This document shows, piece after piece, positions 22,581 to 37,257 of a DNA stretch of 64,000 bases. The number at the start of each line of letters is the position of its first letter. The first letter of the stretch is position 1. The notes beneath the pieces are model-generated. The model was given only the letters and a program-made list of their open reading frames with translations, did no database searches and was not told the origin of the DNA. Both the position numbers and the translations under genes were made by a program. This stretch comes from Clitopilus passeckerianus (Eukaryota; Basidiomycota; Agaricomycetes; Agaricales; Entolomataceae): assembly GCA_944990035.1 (NCBI GenBank), contig CALYLX010000128.1:1426001-1490000 (forward strand), written 5' to 3'.

Positions 22581-23720
22581 TTACAAGCTCGCGGTATTCG
22601 ATGAAAGAATATTCTTCCGGATGATGCTGATATCTTCATCCGAAAGGTCAAGATAACGCCTGACATACGACTCCACGCCGCCATACTGTTTCTCTATATG
22701 TTGGAGGAATGCTAACATGGTCTCGTGTCTAGGCGCAGTTAGTTGCTGATCAGAAGGCTGGCGCATGAGAGCTGCCTTACCGACATGTGAACATATTCAA
22801 AGCTGCTTCATTGTTAGATTGGAACAGCGGCTCTTTCGAGAGACGAGACATAATCTTTTCACGTGCTGGCTCACGGCCTACCCTAGTGAGGGCATAATCA
22901 TGTGCGATGTCGCCATCGTCAACACCAGCTAGCTGCAGGTACCCGCTTCAGTGGTGAGAAATACGGACAGGAACAACAACACTGACTTTCAAAATGATGG
23001 CTGCAATAAGGCCCGTTCGATCTTTGCCTGCGGTGCAGTGGAAGAGGCAGGGCTGGTCAGGATGATCCCTAATATGCCGCAAGATGGCACCATAAGATGC
23101 GCCCCCATGATCAAGGATTTGGGAATAAAGTTCCATAAAGGCCTGTAAATATGGTCGGGTTCAGCATGAATGGAATTCCAAAGTTTGATTTCCTGGACGT
23201 ACCTCGGTTTTGCCGCTAGCATACAGTTGGAAACGTCTACGCGAAGGAATGGCTATGTCAGACTTGGCTCCTGCATTAATGGTCAGACCTGCACGTACTC
23301 ACTTTGCCATCATCTCTGGACTATAGTCCTCGACCTGAAATACCGGGGTGTGCAAAATTTCTACACCATCGATCGGGGATTGAGCCGAATTGTATTTCCG
23401 GATTTCGGTATCTGAACGAAGGTCGAAGACTTTTGAAATGTTCCTTTCTTTCATCTGACTCCTCCCTGTGAGATGCCGCGGTCAGGAGATGAATACTTGG
23501 AGGGTTTTTACATAACCTCACCTGCTTCTGTTATGCCGGAGAGCTCTGCTGAGCGGTAAATGAAACGGGACTTCGTAACGTGGCCGGGATTTGACATGGA
23601 AGGGTAGGCACCAAGATCACGGACATTTATAACACCATCTATCGTTACGAATGGTGCTTTAGATAGTATATCCGCCACATAGGCAGGATCGAGAGGCTTG
23701 AGATCATCGTCGACGGACAT
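22581..23720 (-). CDS. Tyrosine phosphatase family protein (Y_phosphatase3/LipA-like)
   Basis: The start is MSVDDDLKPLDPAYVADILS, followed by FVTIDGVINVRDLGAYPS and SRFIYRSAELSGIT, the conserved entry of this family. The P-loop CLFHCTAGKDRTGL carries the CX5R catalytic signature (Cys nucleophile, Arg) near 23010. Downstream, LTRVGREPA and the C-terminal block YGGVESYVRRYLDLSDEDIS match the helical tail of bacterial and fungal LipA/MptpB-like phosphatases. It probably dephosphorylates phosphotyrosine or phosphoinositide substrates in the cytosol; the substrate is not evident. About seven exons are needed. It converges with VAC14, the stop codons being about 160 bases apart, and diverges from MCM6. 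Confidence 0.87.
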
Positions 23721-23879
23721 AAATGAAGCAATCAGGCCATTGGTAGTGTGCGGCCGTCATGCCAGTATGGCTGTGGGAACTACACGAGATGGCCTGCCCT
23801 AAACTCTGATTCTCAGCCAGCGCGACTGCCTAATTTTGCAGCACCCTTCAAGTCGCGTCTTCAGCTTGATACCTCAGCC

Positions 23880-27139
<3,260 letters not shown>

Positions 27140-27480
27140 ATTTGTCCCGCTTTCTTTGCTTTTTTGCTTTCTTGGTTACCATCGCATCTGTCAAGCGTCT
27201 GTTGTAATAATATGAATGAATGGGATTTACAGCATGCGGGGCCGGCGATGTTTCCTGATCAAGGCAACAGTCATGGATAGCTACGCCCACGTGAACCAAG
27301 CATGACATCGTGCAGTTCCCATTTGGACCTTTGTATCGCTCTTGTGCTATATGCGCCTTACCATTGCTTGACTCAGAGGGTGTGGATTGGGCCTTCTCTT
27401 GACATTCCGTGCCCGAGTGCACTTGATTTCGTGGTTTAAGAGGTTGGGTGCTATTAGCCAGATCAAGTAGCCAACCTAAG
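27140..27480. other. Spacer between MCM6 and formin
   Basis: No supported gene; holds the MCM6 3' UTR and probably the formin promoter and 5' leader. An open frame on the opposite strand has no resemblance to a family. Confidence 0.5.
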
Positions 27481-30400
27481 ATGACGTCCAAGGCCCTCAT
27501 TGTCCCGACTGTGCTTGTGTCTGGATCCTTGCACTTCGCAGAGGGATCTCAGAACAGTATCGCAAAGGATTTAATCAATGCATTGATCACACCTGAAGTG
27601 GTCGAAGAAGTCTGGGGGATCTGGAAGATCATGGATGGGCTCTACAAGAAATACGGGAGGAGCCCAGTGGTCGAATGTGGGAGGAAGCAGAGCTAGAAGC
27701 TCTTGGAAACGGTGAGGATTACTGCACTGTGTAACTTGTCGTGTCTGTGTCCTCTAACGTGTCTCTTTCAGGAGTTATCGAGCCAACCACCCAAATAGGG
27801 CCACTGGTCAATGCTGCATTGTCCATGCCTAAATCTCAGAGACACTTCTCTGCTTTTACAATGACTTCGCATATGCACAACCCTGTGTTTCGCCTAGTGT
27901 CACTTCATCCCCAACTCTCTGCCAAGATCACCTTCCTTCGAGTTCCGCAGGTTCAGGATGGCTTCGAATACACCTTCTTTATCTCAAGGGACACTACTGT
28001 CGACGAGGTTATCCAAGGTGTTATTGCTGAGCTGGGGTTGATGACATCTGTGCAGTTTGCAGGAGGTGGTGAAGTTGATTATGTTATGGAAGAAGTTTGG
28101 GCTGATGGAGAGCTCGAAAGTAAGATTCCCAAACCTTTCTTGCCGAGAGACCTGAGGTTGTTTATCATCATTTTCAGTTTACTCGCGCTTGCCCTCCCAT
28201 TCGCGAATACAACCTCTCAATGCATTTCCTTATTCCCCCAACCCTTTTTCGGCTACAGCCAGGAGACATTTCCGAGTTTGCGTTCCCGAAGAATGGTACC
28301 GTCGCTCGAAATCCCGCCAGGTCGATACAGGCTCCTTAGCACCATCTGAGGCAACATTAAAGTCTCTACAAGAACCAGATGATGACGACGACGAGGGGAC
28401 AGCAAAACAGAAGCAAAAACAGGCTGCTGCCAATGCTCGAACAGATTCGTTGGCATCAGATAAAGGCAACTCGACCGAGAAGCACCTCCCAAAGTCCCAA
28501 GCACGCCTTTCGAGCTTGTTTGAGAGCTGGCTTCGGCCTAACTCACCACCACCAGCTTCTGGCGCCAGCACTCCTTCTAGCCACTCGCCGAACCGGAAGA
28601 GTGTTAGTGGGCCGATAATGATCGATTCTACTCTACCGGACACCCAAAGCAATCAAGAAGAAGGGGAGGAGGGCCTCAATCAGCTGGAGTTCGAACACAT
28701 ACTGGTCAGTGGGCTTCGTTGTCACCTTTACCTTCGTTAATCCTGGTTTAGGATGACCTAGGGATCACTGGAGACAAGCGTGAGCGAATGTATGGTCTAC
28801 CTCTTCGCCAGAAGATTGCGATTGTTGAGCAGCATCGAAATTCTCGGGTCAATTCAAGATCATCCATTCACGGTGCACAGACGCATTATGCAGCCTCTTA
28901 TGGGCCATCCTCTGCAGCTGCGTTGTTGCCACGACTTGTTCCTCAGCTTACAGGGGATTCAAGTTTCATGCGCCGGTTCTCTATTTCCAGTTGGGGCTCT
29001 GTCGAATCGCCACCACCAAGTTCCTCTGGTTTTCAGACATCGCCCAAGACAAGCCCAAGGTCCTCAATTGAGATGACGAAGAGTCAGGAACGAGCCCAAC
29101 CTCTTCAACCTCAGAATACGGGCGGTCTTTGGAACAGTTGGTGGGCTTCAAGCGGTGGAGAAAAGCCTTCAAGTCCCAATACAAAGGACACGGGGAAAGC
29201 GGCGAAATCTTTCGTTGATCCACTACGGACCAACAAACTGGATTCCAAGTTTCTGAAAAATCTTGTTGCATTGCGCGTGCAGATCTCGACAGCTCAGATG
29301 ACCTTCCTTGACGAATTTATCGAAGACGAACAAGGGCTAGACGTGCTGGAGTCGCTTCTATCCTCACTCGTGGGCAAGGGTGGCAAACGACGACAATTGA
29401 ATGAGTCAGAGTCTTCCATCCTCATGGAATCAATGAAATGTTTCCGCGTCTTGCTGAACGTTCAGGTTTGTGCTGCATTTACCATAATCCTGTGTTTGCT
29501 GGCTAATAACCATTGACAGAACGTGTTTCAGAGGATCCTTGCCTCCCCTTCCATAGTCACGCATATGACTTACGCCCTGCACAACTCATCGCTCAAACTT
29601 CGAGGGTTCCTGTCAACTCTTCTCGCTGCCATTTGCCTCTCATCACAAGCCGATGGCCACCGAGCTGTTGTCGCTGCTTTCTCAGACTATCAAATAGCAT
29701 TCGAAGAGCCTTTTAGGTTTCAAGAGTTAATCTCCTCCCTGCGTATCTCTGAGGTTGACAACGATTCGGAGACCGAAAACTTATCCGGATATGGCAATGA
29801 GGAGGATGGTGTATGGGAGGCACGAACCGCAACCTTATCCTTGATAAATGCCCTTGCCTACTGTCATGACTCCTTGGAAGAGCGCATATTCTTTCGGGAA
29901 GAACTTGGGAGGCGAGGTCTGAACGAGATCATTGTGGTTGGTTATTTTCTTTCTGGGGGATGGTGGGTTTTCTCAATGATTACCTAGGCTTTGCGATATG
30001 TCAAGCCACCGGATCACCTGCTCACGCAGCTCGACGTTTACACCGAAGAGAAATTTGAGGATGAAGAAGACTATAGAGAGCGGGCTCTAGCGAGGATGGC
30101 AGGCCAAGGTTCGACACCTCCATATTTCGACCTCATGGCTCTGGCAAAGGAGAAGGGTCTCACCAATTTGATTGACGGTACGACACGGCATCTTACGGCA
30201 ATAATGCAGGATGGTACAGACCCGTATGCCCTTCTTTCACTCGCTCTCGTCCTATAAGGGCCTGACAACTTCTAGAAAAAATGCTGGCAACATCGTTACG
30301 CTTGTGAATAGGTTCGCCGAACAAGCCTCTCAAAATGAGCCGTAAGCAGGCGTCGCCACCTTATTCTACAATCAATCTTACTTTGCCGTGGCATAGAATT

Positions 30401-33400
30401 AAACATTGGCATTCGTTCTTACAGCATTTTGTGGAAGCTGTGCAGCCTCTGACAGGGCAGCAGGTTCAACTCAAAGCGCCGGAGGATGAGAACAAAGACG
30501 AGATAGAAGACTTGCACGATGAGATAGAAGGCTACAAGGCAGAGGTATGTCCTTTGACATAGGTTCGCAAACACCAGTTAATGGATTTCTTTAGGTCAAA
30601 GAACTGCGCAAACAACTCACTGAGAAGGACGCTGAGGTTTCAGTGTTGAGGTCTCTTCCTCTCGGTTCCGCCGGACAACCCGGGAAATCTCCAGGGAAAG
30701 TGGGGCTCGATGTGAGGATATGATCTCAGCCATTTTAACTCTGGTACTGACATGTTATAATAGAACCTCCGGGGTGTAGTCCAACGACTCATCCAAAAGG
30801 AAAACGAAGTCAGGCAGCTTCAAACACAGCTTGATCGGTATAAACAGGAAAATCCGGTGGACACTCGGGATGAGGTTTGTGATCTTTAATCCGTGCAAGC
30901 CCTGGCTGAACCTCTCCGCCTGTAGGATGACCGTGTAAGGAAGGAGCGTGATCGTATTAAATGGACCACTCTCAACGAGGAAATTGCGAAGCTCAAAATT
31001 CAGGTCTGTGGATGATCTGCTTCGCATCCGTTGAACCTCGTATGTTGACGTTTCTGACAGAGTTCTGAGGTCGAGAAGAAGGCGGGCGCAAAGGACAAAG
31101 AGATTCTCTATCTGAAGCGCGCACTGGAGGCCGTGTATTCAAGGTTTATCTCCAGGCAAGAAGAGGCACAAGAAGAGCGACCAGCAGCTCTCGATCCTGA
31201 GACTATTGTCTCTCGAATGGATCAAAGAATGTCGGAGAAAGATGCAGAGATTTTACTGCTTAAAAACGAGATTGCGGATCTTCGGTCGAAACTCCTCAGC
31301 CGGCCCATGACGGAGAAGGAGTTCAAAGCAAAGTCCCCACCCCCACCCCCGCCTCCCAAACGGTCCATGACCACGTCTTCCATCAACAATACCATCCCTA
31401 TCCAAACTATAGATACTACCACGGCCTCCGAACAGGATCCACGACTGAACACCCCTACGACTCCTGCTTCTGGTAGTCGTTCGTTGACACCTATCTCCGA
31501 ATCGTCTCCAGCTCCTTCCATCATAAGGCCACCACCCCCTCCACCATCGGTCGGAAATATTTTGAATGGATCATCACTGGCACCACCACCACCACCACCA
31601 CCACCACCACCACCACCTCCTCCACCACCGCCGCCACCACCACCTTCATCAAGAGTGTCGGGTCCTTCTGGACCTCCCCCTCCTCCGCCTCCTCCTCCGC
31701 CAATGCCCCCGGGTATTCCGGGACCCCCTCCTCCCCCTCCTCCTTTTGGGTTCAAGGAATCTGGCCCAGTCGCGACCCGTCCTGCCCACCGCTTGAAACC
31801 GTTTTTTTGGAAGAAGGTAGCTCAAGTGAATCCCTCATCAGTGTGGGGTTCCTTGACTGCAGAGGCCCATTTCGATTTGGATGATTTGCAAGGGGCTTTC
31901 GCTATTGACAATACGCACGCACCTTCAGCACAGAAGGCCAATCCCCCGCAGAAAGGGCCCAAACCGAATGTGACAACCGTCTTGGATATTACACGGGCGA
32001 ATAATATTGGTTTGTCTCTTCCTTTCCCTGGAGACCTAATTTTTGACTTGCAATACCATCAGCCATCATGCTCAAACGTATACGCAAATCTCCGACTGAG
32101 ATATGCAAGGCTTTGTTGGAGTTAGAGGAAGCTAGCTTGACCACGGAAAATTTGACAGCAATCAGCAAACAGCTCCCTTCATCTGAGGAGGCTAGTGGAT
32201 ATTACTGCGGAGTAGAGCACTGGGGACTGATACTCTTCTTCGACAGACCTCAAGGATCAAAGATTTCGGTGATGTCAGCAGCTTAGCACAGGCCGACAGG
32301 TATTTCAGCCAGGCAAGAAACAGGCTTTACCTTATCTCGTGTGTCCTAACCATTTGACCAGATTATGACCATACCAAGGCTATCAGAGCGCCTTGAGTGT
32401 ATGATCTATTGTAGAAAGCTGGACTACGATATTGAGGAGCTTCGACCAGAGCTGAATGTCATCCGCGGGGCATCCAGGGAACTCAGGTCGTCAAAACAGT
32501 TTGTTATCGTATTGCAGGTTAGTCCTACCCTCACAGATGAAATTTCACCTTCAAAGAATATCTCTAGGCCGTGCTTCTGATAGGGAATGCGTTAAATCAG
32601 TCGTCGTTCCGAGGAAATGCGAGAGGCTTTCAGCTAGAAGCACTATTAAAGGTGACATTAAACCGCATGTAAGATCATCTTGAATTTCTCACGGACTTCT
32701 TCAGCTTAAAGAGACAAAGACGGTCAATGGCTCGGCTGGATGCTCCACTTTGCTGCATTATCTAGCCAAGGTCTTGTTGAAGCAGAACCCATCGTCGATC
32801 AACTTCTTGGAGGAAATGCCAAATCTTGAACCAGCTACACGGTGTACACTCCTTTCCTGTTGTGTAGTAGAATTTGAACTGACTTCAGATTCCCAGTATC
32901 TTCGCAAACTCTGCTCCAGAATACTAATGCACTTGTCTCTGGACTGACACGTGTCCAAACAGAGGTCGAGGTATTGAAGCAGGTCAACGTGCATGAAGAT
33001 GACCGATTTGTTAACGTGATGGAGGTTAGCATGAATTATTATGGTCCGCGGCACATCTAATCCAGATCCTACAGCCATTCATCGTAGAAGCAACACCACG
33101 AATAGCTGCGATCAAGAACATGAGCAGCAAACTAGACGAAGAGCTTAGATCCCTCTACGTATATTACGGAGAGGACCCAGAATCGCCAGAGGCACCTAAA
33201 TCAGAAGACTTCTTCGGAATGATCCTCACATTCTCTCATTCGTTGCAGGTCCGTTCCTTTCCCCAGCTCTCTGAATTATCGCTGAATTATGGAACAGAAA
33301 GCAGCTATTGAAATCCACGATGCTCAGAGCGTCCCTTCAACACCCGTATCCCCAAAATCTCCGATGTCAATACCACAGATTGCCACCACGGCCGACGTTC

Positions 33401-33621
33401 CTGCCGAACCAAGCACGCCGAAACCTCTCACGCCTGGCAAGCTTTCCGCAACTCCGGGAGGCTATTCTGCGATTACGCCGCGCCAAGGGGATCTTGAGAA
33501 GGCTATCGATACAATGAGGACCGGTAAGAGGCGAGCTCGCGTGAGGCAACCTCTCAGTAGGATATTCTTGGACGGGCATAACCCTGCAATGGATAGGCCG
33601 AAAAGTCGGTACGGCGAATAG
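27481..33621 (+). CDS. Formin (Bni1/SepA/Cdc12-type actin nucleator)
   Basis: Formins nucleate and processively elongate unbranched actin cables and rings under Rho GTPase control. In order: MWEEAELEALGNG (Met at 27675); a ubiquitin-like/RA-like block (SAKITFLRVPQVQDGFEYTF, TTVDEVIQGVIAELGL); the GTPase-binding/FH3 region from FLKNLVALRVQISTAQMTFL through SLKLRGFLSTLLAAIC; coiled coils (31050-31320); a long FH1 poly-proline region (31330-31745); FH2 from HRLKPFFWKKV through IMTIPRLSERLECMIY and FRGNARGFQLEALLKLKETK to EDFFGMILTFSHSLQ. A DAD-like basic tail, KRRARVRQPLSR, ends at 33621. About 25 exons. The true start is uncertain: 27481 opens a different frame, and an exon upstream of 27675 may supply the real N-terminus. 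One intron (32313-32361) uses a GC donor, and one FH2 junction (32190-32250) does not resolve cleanly. Confidence 0.88.
31581..31617 (+). repeat. CCA microsatellite inside the formin FH1 coding region
   Basis: A near-perfect CCA run encodes a stretch of prolines in FH1. It produces long spurious open frames rich in His (plus) and Gly or Val (minus), which should not be annotated. Length change here alters the number of profilin-binding prolines without breaking the frame. Confidence 0.9.
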
Positions 33622-33974
33622 ATCTGCAGATATGGATACCATCGCATCTCAATGTACATCTTTACAACATTTTATGACTTGTATTTCACCACGGAATCGA
33701 TACGGATATATGATAATTGCGAGGTATACTACGGACACGAGGGGAATTGAAATGATTATGCTACAAATATGAATCCTAGAAAGCAGGCATATGAATAGGT
33801 CCAAAAGAGAGATCCGTGGCTCTTCGTCAGGGAATCCAAAAATGTCCGAAGGCTATTCGAACCAATCAATGGCTAGAGGGAGAAGGATAAGTGAAAATAG
33901 TCAGAAAAGAACACTAAGGTCAGAAAATCATGATAAGGTCCTGAATTAGGTTCACACCCAGATCCAAACCTCTC
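33622..33974. other. Convergent spacer, formin and unknown gene
   Basis: About 350 bases carrying both 3' UTRs. No gene or repeat seen. Confidence 0.5.
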
Positions 33975-36057
33975 TTACGCACTCGGAGCGACGCCAGGCA
34001 TCGCAAGCTGTGCTCGATGGTGTGTATCCCTCTCTCCGAACCCAGCTGTAGCATCCCTCTCCTTATGCGCAGGTACATATCCCGTCGGGAACGTCCTCAG
34101 CCCATCCAAGCCCTGGTTCACAGTGACAGTTGCATTTGGTACTGATCTCTGCCCAGAACGGGTTGAAATAGGGGAGAGGGGGGATATGGGAGAGGCGGTG
34201 GGGTTTTGAGAAGGAACAACTTGGACTTGAGGACGTTGGACGGGTGGATCGTGTAGCTGGACACCTTGAGGGGGGGAACCTGGCGTGCCTGGGGGGCCTG
34301 GAATGGGTGTTTGGCTTCCAGCTGCAGCTGCAGGGGTATAAGCTCCTTGTCCAGAAGTAGCGACACGAGGTGTAGGTGGCGGAGGTGGTCCTCTATACCC
34401 AGGATTATCATGCACATACATTATACCCGCGTACTGTGTCGGCCTGTGTGTTCTGAGGTACTCTATCGTCGAGGCTGTGATTCCGGCCTGGCCCATAGGG
34501 TCGCCAGCGTCCGTGGGTTGAATGGGTTGCTCATACCCATGACCAGTGCTAGCATGTCCATGGGTAGCCACCGTCCGAGCTCGTGTATGAGCTGAACGAC
34601 CGTCCGAAGACGACCCATCGATCGACATCTTCTTCTGGCTCTTGTCCCCGCTTCTCTGTCTCCTATGAGGCGGACGTCCAGAGTGTCTCTTCCCTCCTCG
34701 ACTGCAGCGATATCCCCAGTCTCGGAATACCAACTTGACCTCCTATCCCCCAGCCCTCGATGCTCTCGATGATGGTGCTGCCTGCTCCGACCGGGGACAT
34801 AATCCACCGTAACCCTCTCCCCGCTCACCCATGGGAGCTCATTCACTTCCCTCCAAAATTGTTTGAGTCTATCCACGACGGAGTTTATGGTATATATCGA
34901 TCCAGACGGAGAAGGCATCTTGAGATAGTCTGGCGCAAGTAGGGGTGACTGATATTGTGGGGATTGCACAGACGGAAGTGAGGTGACGGGCTGATTTTGT
35001 GGTTCTCCAGGAGGAGGTGGGTGAGTGGTTGGGGAGGCTGATCAGGATAAGCAAAGTCATTTTCCCGTGTAAGAGGTGGAGCGACGGGTTGCATTTGGTG
35101 GTCAGCAGCTGTTGTGCCATCTATGTCGTCTAGTCCTTCAGTCGTGGCACCACCAACAGGAGCGGTTGCCTGAGATGACCCAGTCGACCTTCGCGAGTGG
35201 TGGCTCTGGGCTGTTCGCTGCGACCTAGCCTGGCTGGGCGCGTGCGAGTGGACTGGGGAAGCTGGTATTGGAGCTAAACCTGCTGTTGCAGTTGGTGTTG
35301 CCATTGCTCGTGAATGGTGGGAGGGGGCTCCGAGTGAGGCAGCTCTGCTATGCCTCGAGCCACCAACACTGCCTGCATGTGAATCGCGAGGCCTCCCTTG
35401 CGAGTATGTCGGTGATAGGACACGAGGAGCGCTGACGCCCGTGTGGTGTGAAGGTGCCGCAGGTGACAAGGGTTGGACATGTTGTGGAGAATAGAACACA
35501 TCATGTATAGCCTGAGGTTGAACAGGATGTTGGGGTCCAAGGTCGTGTGGGCCAGGAGGCGACATCATGTCCAACGACTGCTGCAGTTGGGAAATCGAGG
35601 GAGCTCGTGTTGAGCGCGTTTGTGACGGTGCGATAGACGGTGCATGTTGCGATGCAGCCCTAGAATGTCCAGAATGCCTACCAGGCGAGGCAGGTGGCGA
35701 CGTTTGCGGTACAGATATGTAGCCAGGTTGATACTGGGGGTCTGCCATATTCATTGGCCATTGTTGGTTCGGAGGGTATGGGCCTTGTGCATGGACATCG
35801 TGTGGTGGAGGGAATGCCGCTGCCTGCTGTCGTCGCCTGTTAGACATAGCACGTCGAACCATGGCTGCAAATCCACCAGCGAAACCTTTTCCTGCTGGTC
35901 TGACCGCCGCCGAGGGCTGCCTGCTAAGACCATCATTTGAACTTTGTTCACTGACAGTCCCACCAAGAAAAGGCGCGTTTGGGTCGAAATTGAAGGAGCC
36001 TTCAGAGGGCGGTTGCTGGAGAGGAGGAACACTGTTTGCGAGATTGTGTGAAGTCAT
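33975..36057 (-). CDS. Unknown Pro/Ser/His-rich low-complexity protein, frame broken
   Basis: I do not recognise this gene. The N-terminus (MTSHNLANSVPPLQQPPSEG, ATG at 36057) leads into about 350 residues rich in Pro, Ser, His, Gln and Ala. A short basic helix (AAMVRRAMSNRRRQQ) stands out. Around 34950-34790 lies the only ordered-looking part: PDYLKMPSPSGSIYTINSVV, then DRLKQFWREVNELPWVSGER and VTVDYVPGRS. A second low-complexity region, PPPPPTPRVATSG and so on, ends AMPGVAPSA. The reading frame changes twice: at the GGGG run 35031-35034 (one base missing), and between 34690 and 34755, where either a 38-base intron or another indel is needed. The conserved-looking middle block argues for a real gene. 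Disordered scaffold or transcription-related roles are possible, but nothing supports one. Confidence 0.6.
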
Positions 36058-36249
36058 GGTTGAAAGTCGTGGATTACCTCGTGTTCATCGTGTTTGACGA
36101 TGAGCAGGCATTAGAGTTCAAGAAATATTGATTATCTGATAAAATTAAAATTAAAAATAAAGGGATATTCGGGCCAGTCCATACTTGATCACAACTCTTT
36201 GATTTCTTTGGAGTTTGCGCTGCCGCCCTCCGCCTTTCCTCTTATCATC

Positions 36250-37057
36250 ATGGCTGCAGTAACAGATTCAAAGAAGGACCTGAACGACGTTGCTAAAGAC
36301 TCAAAGCCGGTAGAGAAGAAGAAGGAGGTGGTTGAATCCCCAAAACCTAAGGAATCAGTCGTTTCATCATCCCCATCGTCATCGGCAGCAACAGCAGAAC
36401 CAACACCTTCAACGTCCTCCAAAGATGCTACGACGACGGCGGCGACTACAAATGCAACAACGGCGCCGGAGGCTAGCAAAGACCCTCCTGCCGAAGCAGC
36501 AGTAGCAACAGGGACAAGCGATGTCAGTATACCCCCGTGCAATCTCATCAGGTCGATCTCACAACATGACACTAACAGGGTCAGGACGACGATGTGATCG
36601 ACATGGACATATTCCAGCAGATCATCGAGCTGGACGATGAGGATGACGACCACGACTTTGCAAAGGGAATGGCCGAGGCGTACTTCGTGCAAGCCGAACA
36701 GACGTTTAAGAATATTGACAAGGCATTGTGAGTCGCTACATCAGCTACTTATCTATCATCATCGAGCCTTTATTTCTCTACAGCTCAGCAAAGGACCTTG
36801 CCACTTTGTCTTCGCTAGGGCATTACCTGAAAGGCTCATCCGCTGCTCTCGGAGTGACGAAAGTGCAATCGTCATGCGAAGATATCCAACATTATGGTCA
36901 ACGACGAGACGAAGTTGCAGGTGTTGATCTTACCGAGCAAGATGCACTGAAGAGGATCGAACAGCGCATTTCGGAAGCGAAGAAGTACTACGCAGTGGCA
37001 GAGAAGTGGTTGAAGAAGTGGATTGACGACGTGGGTCCAGCGGGAAAAGCAGAATGA
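36250..37057 (+). CDS. YPD1: Histidine phosphotransfer protein Ypd1 (HPt domain)
   Basis: Ypd1 relays phosphate from hybrid histidine kinases to the response regulators Ssk1 and Skn7, linking osmotic and oxidative stress to the HOG MAP-kinase pathway. The C-terminal half is a four-helix HPt domain: IFQQIIELDDEDDDHDFAKG, then YFVQAEQTFKNIDKAL, then LATLSSLGHYLKGSSAALGV with the phospho-accepting histidine in GHYLKGSS. A final helix, IEQRISEAKKYYAVAEKWLK, follows. The first about 90 residues are a Lys/Ser/Thr/Ala-rich low-complexity leader absent from yeast Ypd1. Three exons with GT-AG introns (near 36522-36578 and 36728-36782) keep frame. The start MAAVTDSKKDLNDV at 36250 is the first in-frame ATG. 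It diverges from the unknown gene upstream across about 190 bases. Confidence 0.92.
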
Positions 37058-37257
37058 ACGGCCTTTGTAGTTGCATTGTGTCTGATTAGATCGCGGAGGG
37101 CAGAGGAAACGGCAGCAGAAACGTGGTCTCGATGGCAAGCCTGCCTCGGGATAGGGATGACCTCTGCTGCAGATCCCCACATGTACTTGACTTTATCGCT
37201 TGTTTATCATCCATGCCCACTTAATCGTGTCGCTCGTTATTACTTCTTCGAATGCTA

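Noticed and set aside
31222..31796. Long Gly-, Val- and His-rich open frames overlapping the formin FH1 region.
   Set aside because: They are frame and strand shadows of the CCA and CCT repeats that encode the FH1 prolines.
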